Of a DNA stretch of 64,000 nt, positions 33,700 to 44,810 are shown piece by piece. Below the pieces are notes generated by a model. The model did no database searches and was not told where the DNA came from. It saw nothing but the letters and a program-made list of their open reading frames with translations. Source of the DNA: Anaeramoeba flamelloides (taxonomy: Eukaryota; Metamonada; Anaeramoebidae). Where the stretch lies: positions 3,162,001-3,226,000 of the forward strand of contig JANTQA010000023.1 of the NCBI GenBank assembly GCA_027625915.1. Direction: 5' to 3'. The position numbers and the translations under genes were made by a program. Position 1 is the first letter of the stretch, and each line of letters opens with the position of its first letter.

Positions 33700-34545
33700 A
33701 TGACGACCACACAAACAACACAAAACCAAAACAAATTAAAAATCACGACATTTAACATTCTTGCACCATGTTATAAGAGATTGAACCCCGGAAGGGAATC
33801 CACCAAGCCAGAATTATGGAAAAGCAGGCAAACTGATATTTTAGATCTTCTTTCGTCGACCAAATCCGACATCTTTTGCATTCAAGAGCTTTGGTTTGAC
33901 GCGCTCTTTATGGACAAAGTGAAGCAAAAATTTTCGGGCTATGAAGGGATCGGCGTCAAGAGGCCAAACCGAATGGACGGACTGGGTATCTTTATCAAGA
34001 AAAGCACATACAACCTTGTCGATTTCGAGTCTTTAACACTCAATGACGAAGGCTACCGTGTCGCACTGCTTGCACACATACAATCAAAAAGCGATCCCTC
34101 GATGGAATTTTTGATTGTCAACACGCACCTCACATTTCCACACACAAAGCTTGAATTAAAACTGAGGCTCTGGCAAGTGAAAAGGATCACCAAATGGATC
34201 AAGCGAATCAACGCAACCAAGAATCTTCCCGTCATTTTCACAGGCGATTTTAATTTGATCCACGATAATGTATATCGACACGTCAAAAAGCTCGGGTTTG
34301 AATCGTGCTTTAAGCAAGCAAACAAAAGAGAGCCATATGTTACCCACCAAAACCACAGATCAGAACAAGTATGCACAGACTTCATCTTCTTGAAAACAAG
34401 CACCAACTGCAAAACAAAGTGCACCTCAAACAAATCTTATCTTTTACCAAAAGGCTTGTCAGATGAAAATTTCCCAAAAGAATTTTCTATTTCTGATCAC
34501 AGGCCTTTGGTCTCCAAATTGTCTTTTGAACAAAAAAACAACTGA
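33700..34545 (+). CDS. EEP-superfamily phosphohydrolase, plant At1g02270-like
   Basis: 281 residues, single exon, clearly less AT-rich than its surroundings. A full endonuclease/exonuclease/phosphatase fold: TTFNILAP (Asn19), CIQELW (Glu63, metal ligand), DGLGIF (93-98), VNTHLTFPH (His143), TGDFNL (Asp183, Asn185), TDFIFL (Asp227) and SISDHRP (Asp266, His267), so all catalytic residues are present. The opening TTFNILAPCYKRL, the segment LIVNTHLTFPH and the VTHQNHR-x(6)-DFIF order match the plant 'calcium-binding protein At1g02270' subfamily, but the EF-hand tail of those proteins is absent. Relatives cleave nucleic acids or phosphoester lipids; the substrate here is unknown. No signal peptide or membrane segment, so probably cytosolic or nuclear. 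The ATG follows an A-rich leader. Confidence 0.92.
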   Translation: MTTTQTTQNQNKLKITTFNILAPCYKRLNPGRESTKPELWKSRQTDILDLLSSTKSDIFCIQELWFDALFMDKVKQKFSGYEGIGVKRPNRMDGLGIFIKKSTYNLVDFESLTLNDEGYRVALLAHIQSKSDPSMEFLIVNTHLTFPHTKLELKLRLWQVKRITKWIKRINATKNLPVIFTGDFNLIHDNVYRHVKKLGFESCFKQANKREPYVTHQNHRSEQVCTDFIFLKTSTNCKTKCTSNKSYLLPKGLSDENFPKEFSISDHRPLVSKLSFEQKNN

Positions 34546-36180
34546 ACAAATAAATGAACAAATGAACAAATAAAAATATAACTAATTAAATTGTTGAATA
34601 ATTACTTTTTTTAATAAATATTGTATTATTTATACTTAATTATTATATTTTATTGATTTATTCTTTTCATATTTCTTTTTTTTTTTATACTTTTTCAATA
34701 CGACTTGTATAAATTTGAATAAAATTTTATGTCCTATTGAAGAAAATTAATAAATTTGTTAACATTATTTTTTTCGTTTTTTTTTTTTTTTTTTTTTTTT
34801 TATTTTATTTGATTTGTTTTTTTTTTTTGAAACAAACAAACAAACTTGAGTCAAAAACCATCAAATTTGAGACAAGCTAATTCCAAGAAATAGTGGTAAA
34901 TTTATTTTAAAATATCTCTTTTAACCTCAATCTTCAAAAAAGTATTTAAATATCTAAAATAGTTAAATACCATTTATTGGTTCTTTGTAATCATTCAATT
35001 TGTTTCTTAGTATGGTATTACATAAATAAAAGAGATTATAATTTCTGATCTGGATTATATATGATATTTTTTGGGGGTTAAAATTGGAGTTTATTGTTTT
35101 CTTTTTGATCCAAAAAATCATTTTTAATCCTTGTATAATCTCTACAAATTTCCAAATAGAATTAAAAACATATAAACGCATTTGGGTTGTTTAAAAAATC
35201 ATTTGTACCAATTCCATATTTCCGGTTTTTTATTGAAATTGGTTGTAAATTATTTTCACCAAAAAAAGTGTTATTTTTTTTTTTTTATTTTTTGAAAATA
35301 TTTCAAAATACACATTTTGAAATAAATACTGTTGTCATTGATTCAATCGGTATTAATATTCCACTTATTTTGGTATTATGAATTAACGAATACCTTTACT
35401 AACAAAGATTATTTTTCATGAAATGTATAAAAAAAAAATATTCCACCTTTTTGGAAATATCGTATATGCTTATTTCCAATTTAATAATGTTTTATTCCAC
35501 TTCCCCATTGAAAATATGAAGTCTCTATTTTGAAAAAGTTTTTTTCAAAAAAATTGATTTTGATAAGAAAAGTACTTTGGTCATACCCCTTTTGAGACAA
35601 GATAAAAGATTCCAATTATGAACAGGAATTTTGAATGAGTCTCGTCAGATTTAATTCAAGAATATTTTTGATGGTGGTCAAAATAAAAGCCCCTTCAAAA
35701 ATGTTGTCCTACTTTATCTGGTACTGGGATTGATTTTCTTAGATTTTACTTGGTATACGAATTATAATCAATTTTTTTTATTTTTCATTTTTGATAAAAA
35801 TATATTATTTTCCAATAAAACTAAATTAAAGTTTTCTTTCCTTTCATTTTTTCATTTTTTGTCTCATTTTCTTTATTTTTTTCTTTTTCTAAAACTTGTT
35901 TTTTTTATTATGTTACTTTTTTTTTTTACTTTATTTTTTTTTTTAATTTAGTCAATCTTTGTCTCTTTTGAATTATTTCAACCAAAGTAAAAAAAAAAAA
36001 AAAAAAAGAAGATATATGAAAATATCTAGTAACCTTGATAAAATGGGAACTCTGTAATAAATTAAACAAAAATTGTTTATTTCCTAAAAACCTCTGTATC
36101 AACTATTTTTTTATTTTAATCCTTTTAATAGAAAACGGGTCTAACCCCTTTCAAAAATCGGGATACAAGTTTTTTATGTA

Positions 36181-36373
36181 GTGATTTCCACTTTTAATAG
36201 ACCAACTTTCAACGAATTTTACGGTACAAGAAAATTCGAAATTAAGGCACATATTACAAATTTTAGTAAAATTGATTATATAAAATTAAATGTCAAAATA
36301 TAAACTTTAATTTGAGATTTTTTTTATGTATACAATATTATTGAAAGTTTGTGTCTTAAAAGTGGTCTAAGTG
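36181..36373. mobile_element. MITE family C, copy 2
   Basis: About 193 bp, TA on both sides, with diverged inverted ends that share CCACTTTTAA and ACTTTCAA(C/T) with each other and with 9365-9561. The interior AACTTTAATTTGAGATTTTT also matches that copy. Confidence 0.65.
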
Positions 36374-36834
36374 TAATTTTTGATAGAAACTTTTGCAATT
36401 TTAATAATATCCATATTTTATCATGTCTAATATTCCAAAAAGGAATTATAAAACAGATTTATTTATTAATTTTTCTTTAAGACAATAAAAATCAAATTTA
36501 TTGATTTAGACAAGATACAATTTTAATAAATATTATTCAAATTAAACGTCAAATAATAAAAATGAAATTTAACAAATACCATAATTTATTATTCTCGAAT
36601 TAAATCTGGTGAAAGTTCCAAAGAGATTGTTCTTAATTAACTTTTTTTTTTATCTTATACCACACAAAAATGACCAGATCAGTATCTTAGTAAAATCACT
36701 ATTCATTCAAAAAATCCTTTCAAAAAAGAGTCTCTCTAATTATACTTTTGTATTTATTATAATAAAATTTCAAATAAAAAAAAATTCAAAAATAATTAAT
36801 AATTATTGAAGTAATGACACTTTACCATTATTAA

Positions 36835-36849
36835 CCCCCCCCCCCCCCC
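36835..36849. repeat. C15 homopolymer
   Basis: Fifteen consecutive C followed by TTAA; the counterpart of the G15 run at 29647. Confidence 0.9.
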
Positions 36850-37714
36850 TTAAGTGATTTGATTTAAATAAATCTAAAAATAAATTGTTATTATAACTTA
36901 ATTTAGAGAATCCTGTATCTCTACAGTCCAAACATACATAAAAATTCTATTGTCAAACAGTTACATAAAGCTTAAATTCACATTTACTTACACCCCTTGT
37001 ATAGTAAAAAAATATTAAGAATTTTCAGAAGAACATCGATATCTTGGGGTATATTTAAACTTTAATTCATCACTATTCTAAAATTGAAAAATAGATCATT
37101 GTATTTTTTTAGAGTTCTAGAGAAGCTGAATAAAAATAATTCATCAAATAATATCATTAAAAATTAACAAAATATTGTCCATTTGAAAAAATAAATTTTT
37201 TTTTATAAAAAAGTAAAATATCAAATCAATTTTATTATCAAATAAATAACAATCCATTCAAATTAGACATGTGAATCTATAATACTGTTTTTTTAATTTG
37301 TAGACATTTTATTCACAAGTAATCTAATTTATATACTAAGCGATTTCTTTTCTAATTAGTAATCGATTTTTTTAAATAATATTAACCCCTCTCTGATATT
37401 CGATACTTTATCAAATCTCTAAGACAAGACGAATAATAAAAAAATAAACAAAATTTTCTAATAATCTTTAATATTTATTATTATCTCATTTGTTCATTGG
37501 GAAAAATTTATCTTGGATTGGAAATTCCATTTCCAATCCTTTAATAAATCAATTGTAACCCTCTTTTCGAAATGTTGATAAATACCAACTTAAAAATTAT
37601 AAATGGTGATACTTTTAAAATGATCTTTTACAGAATAATACAATTCAACTAAAATTGTACTATTTTGTAGTTTTAAAGAGATCATTCCCCTTTAATGAAC
37701 TAATATATATATAT

Positions 37715-38236
37715 ATACTATACTCCAAAAATTTGAACATAGTTTAAACAGTTGAAAGAATAACAATACTTCAATTTACAGTGTTTTATGAATACTTTTG
37801 ATTTAACAAACTATTTCATTTTTTGTCTTTTTTGATTGTTTTCATTTCCCTTTTTCCAGTTATGTAATCTTGTTTCGTTAGATCTGTAAGTTTTTTTCAA
37901 TGGTCGATAGAAGGTTAATGTTAAATTTGTTAAATTATAAAATAACATACAATTAGTTGATGGTATCTTATCAATTGATCGATCAACAATAGTTGGTTAA
38001 ATTTCAACAAATTAACCAATACATTTTTTGTTCAGCTCATTTCATTATTTTGTACACACTAATTTTTTAATTTTTGAGTTGTATATTATTTTTTTATTTG
38101 GATTAAAAGGATCGCTTATTAAAACATTAATACTGGGTAACTTAAATGTTGTTTTATATTGCTTTTGTAAAAATATAATAAAATGAGGTTTTTTATTGCC
38201 TATTTTTAATTTTAGGTGTGTCCAAATATTTGGAAT

Positions 38237-38242
<6 letters not shown>
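37715..38242 (-). mobile_element. MITE family A, copy 2 (inverted)
   Basis: Reverse-complement of the family A elements. Its right end, read inverted, is AACCCCATTCCAAATATTTG next to a (TA)n tract. The interior carries TTGATCGATCAACAATAGTT, the inverse of the TTGTTGATCGATCAA block in the other copies. About 528 bp, no ORF. Confidence 0.8.

Positions 38243-38266
<24 letters not shown>
38243..38266. repeat. (TA)n microsatellite
   Basis: Begins exactly at the TA target site of the family A element at 37715-38242. Confidence 0.85.
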
Positions 38267-38267
<1 letters not shown>

Positions 38268-38956
38268 CCCAGAACCCTGAATATCATAATTATATTTGAA
38301 ATAAAAATTTCAATTTGAATTGTTCTGAAAAGATTCTAAAATTCAAAATTCTCAACACATTTTTAAATTATAAAACAATCACAATAACACAATTTCATTC
38401 AAATTATAGATATTATGTAGATTTTTCCAAAAATAGGAAAATCATTTTTTCATCTTTTAATTTTTAATTTTCATTTAATTCTTAGAATTCCACAACCCAT
38501 TTTGTTTAATCAATCGAATAATTTTTTTTGAAAAGTCGATATTATGTTAAAATCGAGTTCTTCCAAATAGAAAACATCAAACATAATTAGTCAATGGTAT
38601 CTAACTTTTTGATTGATCAATATTCCTAATAGAATTTAAACACATTTACCTTGAAATTTTTTGTTAGACTCTCTACAAAATTTTTAACACACCGATAATT
38701 TATTTGTATTCATAATTATTAATTTTTTGTTTTGTTTTTTAATTAATAAATAAAAGTTAACATTTCCATTAGTGAATGATTATAATTTGGTAAATCTACT
38801 TGAATTGATTAAATAAGTTTTTTTTTTTCACAATTCAATTTTGGTTATTTAAAATTTTGAATTGATGTTTACTTTGATAAATTATTTAATCCTTATAAAA
38901 GATATTTAACTATCACATAGAAAATTTATTGTATCTATTGATTATCATTCAATAGC

Positions 38957-38959
<3 letters not shown>

Positions 38960-39027
<68 letters not shown>
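38960..39027. repeat. (CA)n microsatellite
   Basis: About 34 CA units grading into (TA) and CATA, shortly downstream of the DUF547 stop codon. It may lie in or near the 3' UTR. Confidence 0.9.
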
Positions 39028-39031
<4 letters not shown>

Positions 39032-39163
39032 ATATATATATACATACTAGAAAAGACAATTAGACATTTACATATTTATTATATTATTTCACAAAAAAAA
39101 AATAAATAATAAAAAAAAATAAAACCATTTTTAATTTTTTTATTTATAAATTGATGATTATTA

Positions 39164-40414
39164 TTATTTTTCTTTCTCATATATCTCATTTTTACCAAAT
39201 AGGAAAACAGTATAACCAAGTTGGTGATCAATTTTTTTATATTTTTTTTTTAAGATATCTGTATATTCTGAATTGATAAAAACATTTTGAGACCGAATCA
39301 AAGATAATTTATTAAAATTCTTGTGATCAGTAATTCTGAGAACTGAAAGAATAAAATCGATAACTTTAGAATCTGTACCACCTAAATAACTTTTGTTCCA
39401 TTGGAATAAAGTGGGTATTATTAATTTTGGGTGGTCAGATTTGGCATGTGAAATTCTGAAGAATTTTTTCAAATATCTTCCACATAAATCAAATAATTCT
39501 TTATCTATGATGTCCCCGTGATAAACAAACAAATCGGGGCTTGTTAATTGCATATTTGTAACCGCAACAAGAGTATATGGCATAAACATTGTACTCATCA
39601 GAACTGAATATCTTCTTGGATCCTTTTTACGAAAGTATTTTTTATTGTCCTTTAAAATCCCTTGCATAATATCTTCCCGCGAATAATCCAGTCCCATGAT
39701 TGTATATTTATAGTCCTGGTTATATTCTCTTAGATGAAAAAATGTATCAGGATGATCCTTATTCACAATACAGGAATGTAAAAATAGGCAATTTGCGATA
39801 TTGATCCAAAAGGCTAATTTTTCAGAAAGATTTAATTTATTAAGATTAGTATTTTTTAATTCCCCACAAATCTGAATTCCATTGATATATTCTTTGGAAT
39901 TCCCAATTTTGTGCCAATCCACAGGTAAAAAAATTAATTCAGTTTCTTGTTCATCATCTTTTTCTTTCTCGCTACCTTCGTCCACATTTTCCACCTCTAA
40001 CATCCCCAATCCCGGTACAAAAATCGTTTTTTGTGTTTTCTTCCTTTTCTTCTTTTCCTTCTTCTTTTTCTTAATTTCTTCCTCAATTTTGTTATTATCT
40101 TGAATATTCCTTTCTCGAAGCCCTGATAATAACTCGAGTAATTCCTCCGCAATTAGAGTGGCCTTTCGGCTAGTATTACCTATCTTATAATTTTTATTCA
40201 AAATACCAATTTCGCCTTCAACTTCAACATATTCATCATTTAAATAATCAAAAGATTGTGTGATTTTCATTGCCTTTTGTTTTTTGATTTGCTTATTTGA
40301 AATATTATGCGATTTTCTATATGCAGAAGATGAAACACCCTTTAACTCATTCAATAGAACAGCGATTTTCTTCTTTTTATCTTCAAATTTTAAAGCATTT
40401 TTCGTTTTTTTTCC
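39164..40414 (-). CDS. DUF547-domain exon, probable C-terminal part of the RasGAP gene
   Basis: An open exon of 417 codons ending in TAA. It starts at an acceptor (TTTAATAG|GGA) in phase 0 with no ATG before it, so a 5' exon is required. Residues about 1-30 are Lys-rich, about 110-130 is a KKKKKEKKKRKK tract, and an acidic stretch follows. The DUF547 domain fills the second half: LSEKLAFWINIANCLFLHS is its hallmark helix, then SREDIMQGIL, DPRRYSVLM, LVAVTNMQLTSPDLFV and PTLFQWNKSYLGGTDSKVIDFI in the usual order. DUF547 is a domain of unknown biochemistry found alone or fused to signalling domains in plants and protists. The next coding sequence upstream on this strand is the RasGAP exon, whose donor is also in phase 0. 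The DUF547 assignment is strong; the fusion is an inference. Confidence 0.85.
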   Translation of the reverse strand, partial: GKKTKNALKFEDKKKKIAVLLNELKGVSSSAYRKSHNISNKQIKKQKAMKITQSFDYLNDEYVEVEGEIGILNKNYKIGNTSRKATLIAEELLELLSGLRERNIQDNNKIEEEIKKKKKEKKKRKKTQKTIFVPGLGMLEVENVDEGSEKEKDDEQETELIFLPVDWHKIGNSKEYINGIQICGELKNTNLNKLNLSEKLAFWINIANCLFLHSCIVNKDHPDTFFHLREYNQDYKYTIMGLDYSREDIMQGILKDNKKYFRKKDPRRYSVLMSTMFMPYTLVAVTNMQLTSPDLFVYHGDIIDKELFDLCGRYLKKFFRISHAKSDHPKLIIPTLFQWNKSYLGGTDSKVIDFILSVLRITDHKNFNKLSLIRSQNVFINSEYTDILKKKYKKIDHQLGYTVFLFGKNEIYEKEK

Positions 40415-42325
40415 CTATTAAAGTAAAAAATATTTCAATAATTATATTACAGTATTAAATATTTTATATTTTATTTTTTATTTCGTAATTTTTTTTTTAA
40501 ATGAAAATATGTTCATTTTTCTTTTCGTTTAACACCATATAAAGTTGAAATATACTATTTATTTATTTTATTTTTTTTTTAAGAAATAGCTTGGATAAAA
40601 ATTTCTACCCTTTTTTTCAAAACATTATCTTAAATTATATTTGTTCAGGTAATCATTGTTTGTTTAAATATTTATAATAATTAAAACAATATTAGAATTG
40701 AATATGTTTTCAAAATCAAATTTCCAAGAAAAACACAGACATTAATTAATATCTTTCATACACAAATATATACACATATATATTAAAAGTAATTTACAGA
40801 CTTAAATGGTATAATATCCTATTTAAAAGTTATTGAAGAGTTACTAAAAACATACTATTATTCATATGGGTTAATAACTTGAAAACTTTGATTTGTTCAT
40901 ATGGAAAATTAATTATTTTCTTTTCTTTTCCTTTCTTACTAGTTTTAAAACACCTTTTATTTATTTTTTTTATAAGAAAAAAAGCGAGTTTAATTTTTTT
41001 AAAATACAATCTATTAAATTAATATAGAAGTATATTTATAAAAAATTACAATAAGATTTTGAAAAATCTTAAAAATCTGATTATTATCCAAATTAAAATC
41101 CAATTTTTTTTTGAACAAAATTTGAAAATTCATTTTTTTCCGACTATTTAGGGATTGACCAAAAAAAATAAAAGTTACAATAAAACCAAAAAGAAATCAT
41201 AAAACCACATCCCAAAAATAAATATATAATTGTGAGATCTTGTCTTTAATTCTTTTAAGAATAAATTAAAAATTGATTATTTTTCAGTTTTTGAAAATTG
41301 CTTTATTTTTTAATAATAGAATATAAATTAAATCTCTACAACTTGTTCTTTTAATAAATTTATCCTCTGGAATTACTCTTTTTGTAAAAAAAGATTAATA
41401 AAAATATGTTTATTTTTTCAGAAATGATTTTTTAATGTAAAATTTAAAAACTTTATAATAATTTTCATATCTTTGTAAATAAGCATAACAATTTCATTTA
41501 AATTCCCATAAACACGCATTCCCTCTTGAATTCATCCAAATTTATTAAAAAATGCAATAAAATTCAACAAAAATACAAATTTGAAACCATAGCAATTTAT
41601 TTCGAAATGGAAAAAGATCTAAAATATTATTCTTTAAAAAATTTGGATGATATTAAAGTTGAAAAAACAAAAATAGTTTTAAAAAATAATTTTTACAATT
41701 CTTTTAACAGGTTGGCTTATATTTTCAAATCAAATATTAAAATATAAAAAAAAAAAAACGAAAGATCTTGTATTTTAATCCATCCTAAAGAGCTAAAAAG
41801 AAGATAGAATAATTATTTATTAATTACTTTCAAAATCAAACCTTTAAAAGGTAAAAGACCCATCTCCAATTTTAATAATGTTTTCATTTTTATTTCTATA
41901 CAGTCAAGTCAGTCAGCCTTAACCGTTTTACTAATTCTACATTATTTATACTCTGTGTAATAAAATGATAAACTTTGGAAATGGTGCTAAAATAGAAGAT
42001 TTTTGGCTCAGGTTTGTAAAGTTAAAATATTTTCTAGCAAGAGTTTAAATAGGGATAAAATATTCCCTTTTCATAACGTTATAAAATACTTTTCTCTACC
42101 AAAAATTCTTGTTTATTGTCCAAAAAATAAATTATGAACTTTTTTTTTTTTGTGGGGTTTGTAAAATTAAGAAGATTCTATTTTCATAGCTAAAATTCTT
42201 GGATCTTTGAAAAAAAAATATACACTAGAAAAAAAAAATAATATTTAATATTAAACTGTCCATAAATTAAATATTTTCATTAAATTTTGAATAAAAAAGA
42301 ACACAAAAAGTTTAAAAACAAGTAC

Positions 42326-42367
<42 letters not shown>

Positions 42368-43545
42368 GAGAGATTTAGAAGTATTAACTATTAAAATCAC
42401 AATTGTTATTTAGAAAAAAACACAAAAAATTTAATGATCTCAATTATTTTTCATTTTGATAATTATAAAGTCTAAATTCTTCAAAATTGTCTGTATATTA
42501 TTATTTTCGAAAATGTATTATTGAAACCAGTATTCTGTTTGATTTTTTGAGAAAAAAATTAAAAATTAATTTGAAAATTCTCATTAGAGAATAAATAAAA
42601 AAAACGCAAACTAAATATTGATCTGAGAAACTTTTAAAAAAGTTAAAAATAATTTTTTTATCAAACAAAAATTTAATATCATTTTCAGTCTCAAATTTAA
42701 CACATAAACCCCTTTACAGTCAAATGAAACCAGTTTTTTGAATGATAAAATTATGGATAAGCTTTATTCACAACTCTTCTCAAAACGAATCTTCAATTTG
42801 TAGATCAGAATCATTTTTTCTAATTTTGTAATTTTTTTTTTGTTATATTTCTTATTTTTTAAAGAAAGTTAATATGAAAAAAAAAAATATTTGAAAATCC
42901 AAAATTAATTTTAAGAAAATTGAGGATTGGCAATTTCATTTGAACTCAATACATTTGCTAATTAAAAACTTTATATTTTCTACAATTTTACTTTTCTAAG
43001 AAATTGAGAAATTTTTTTCGATACTTTTCATTGATTTACCCAAAAAATTTTTAACATTTGTTTTGGTATTTTTTTTATAATTTATGATTGGTTCAGATAT
43101 TTCTTTTATGATTTTATACTCTTGCCTGAAGTTTATATTTTCTCTTATTCAGAAACAATTGTATGTTAGTTGATTCTTAAAAAAAGAAGAAATCATTTCT
43201 GGCTGGACACCTTTCACTTAAATGGGGTTATTTTTTGAAGGTATTCCGTTATTTTTTTGATAATTATTACCCAATCACCACATACAAGCATACCCATTTT
43301 TTCCTTGTTGTAAAGTATCAAATCTATTCAACATTATAATTATGTTTTCAATGTAATACATGTGCGAATTTTTATGTTATTTATAAATTATCAATATTTT
43401 TTTTTCGTTTTAAAAAAGCATAACCTAATGAATCAATCACACACTCAGCATTTTAAATGAAAGTTTTTGGATGTTTAATTAAATATAAAAAAAAATAATA
43501 TAAATATAAAAAAAAGAATATAAATATAAATAAATAAATAATTAC
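40415..43545. other. Probable large intron between RasGAP and DUF547 exons
   Basis: 3.1 kb of AT-rich DNA with a long (TA)n tract at 42330-42362 and no convincing exon on either strand. The 73-codon plus-strand frame at 41526-41747 lacks an ATG. If the flanking exons belong to one gene this is an unusually long intron for the window; otherwise it hides a start and an end. Confidence 0.45.
42330..42362. repeat. (TA)n microsatellite
   Basis: About 16 TA units; no clear element terminus was identified beside it. Confidence 0.85.
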
Positions 43546-44810
43546 ATCTTTAACATTTTTTTTTGTTTCATGTTTTAAAACATCAATTCTATCAAAATAT
43601 TTGTTTAAAAAATTTCGAAAATCAATTAAATCTTGGAATTCGCATTTATATGCATTTTGTTTTTTCTTTTCATTTTTATTTAATACAGAAGCAGAATTAA
43701 TAGTTTTTTTTATAAAACCTTCTATTTTTTGATTATTTCTGTTGGACAAATTATGCACTATGGAAAAAAAAATAGATTTTTCATTTAATTTTGATTTTAC
43801 TAAAAGACCATGAAGGATTTTTGAGACTAACCTTAAGTTTTCTTGATTTTGTTGTGTAATTTCATAATCAATAATTCCATAACATTGTGGGTTATTAACA
43901 GCAGAGAAGATAAATCTTGAAAATAATACCATGAGTATTACATAATCTTTAGAATCTTTAAACTTGTTTTTAAATGTTGTTGAGACGTGTAAGAGAATTG
44001 ATTTGATTTCTTCAGGTATTTGTTTTATAGATCCAGTAATAGCATCTATGAATTTTTGAAGTATTTTTTCCACTAATTTGATGTTTTTTTCATATTCATC
44101 ATTATCAAGTTTACTTTTATCAATCTAATGAAAATATTAGATTTAATTTAACACCAATAATAAAAAAAAATAAAATAATAATTGTATAAATATATGTATG
44201 TATGTTTATTAAAAGGGGGTTATATATATAATATTAAAATAAATTAGATACTTTATTTGAAAATTAAAAATTTTAAATTCGATTTAATATTCATTTTCAC
44301 TAAAAAATTTATAACACATCAATGAATTTCATATACTTGTATTAATCAAACAACACCAAGATTGTATTGACTAAACTTATTAAAAAATAAAATTTAACTT
44401 TTTATTTTTATTTTTTTTATTATTTGGATAATGTTTTGTTTTTACCTGTAGCAAAAGTGAATATTATATAATTAAAATAATAAATTATTAAAAATAGAAC
44501 TTACTTGAATAATTTCTTGATGTTTCAAAAGTTCTGCAACTGGCTTTTTTAATATTGTAGATAGATAATCACCCCCAATTTTTGTAAAAAAAAATGTGAT
44601 CATATTTCTTGAGATTGAATTTTTTCTAAATAATCTGAGTGGTGATTTTACACTTGAAATTTCACGGATTATTGAATTAAATAAAAACGATTTTGCTTTG
44701 CTATAACTTCTTAAAACAGAAATAAAATTTGTTGAAATTTTATCTGAATGCCTGGCATGAATCAAATCGGTGAACCTTAATAAAAATTTCGATTTATCAG
44801 CAACAAGAAT
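43546..44810 (-). CDS. Ras GTPase-activating protein domain, two exons, 5' end unresolved
   Basis: Stimulates GTP hydrolysis by Ras-type GTPases. Exons 44505-44810 and 43546-44124 are both in phase 0, separated by a 380-nt intron (GTAAGT...ATTAG); the junction reads LLKHQEIIQ-IDKSKLDNDEYE. The first exon carries FLFNSIIREI then LRLFRKNSISRNM, where the Arg of LFRKNS is the arginine finger, then TKIGGDYLSTIL. The second carries EKILQKFIDAITGSIKQIPEEIKSI and the FLR-like block VLFSRFIFSAVNNPQCYGIID, whose stabilising Arg is kept, then the LRLVSKILHGL helix. So the domain looks catalytically competent. There is no ATG before the first exon (acceptor AAATAG at 44811), so N-terminal exons lie upstream; a 104-codon frame at 45818-46132 is a weak candidate. 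The donor after ...KKNVKD is in phase with the DUF547 exon. Confidence 0.88.

Larger units (their letters stand above)
34546..39163. other. Intergenic region with two MITEs and microsatellites
   Basis: Downstream of the EEP gene and downstream of the DUF547 exon (convergent genes, so no promoter is required here). Holds long poly-T tracts, a family C element (36181-36373), a C15 run (36835-36849), an inverted family A element (37715-38242) and a long (CA)n tract (38960-39027). No convincing gene. Confidence 0.55.

Noticed and set aside
34053-34433. Two long minus-strand frames opposite the EEP gene
   Set aside because: They are shadows of the strongly coding plus strand, whose catalytic motifs are all intact.
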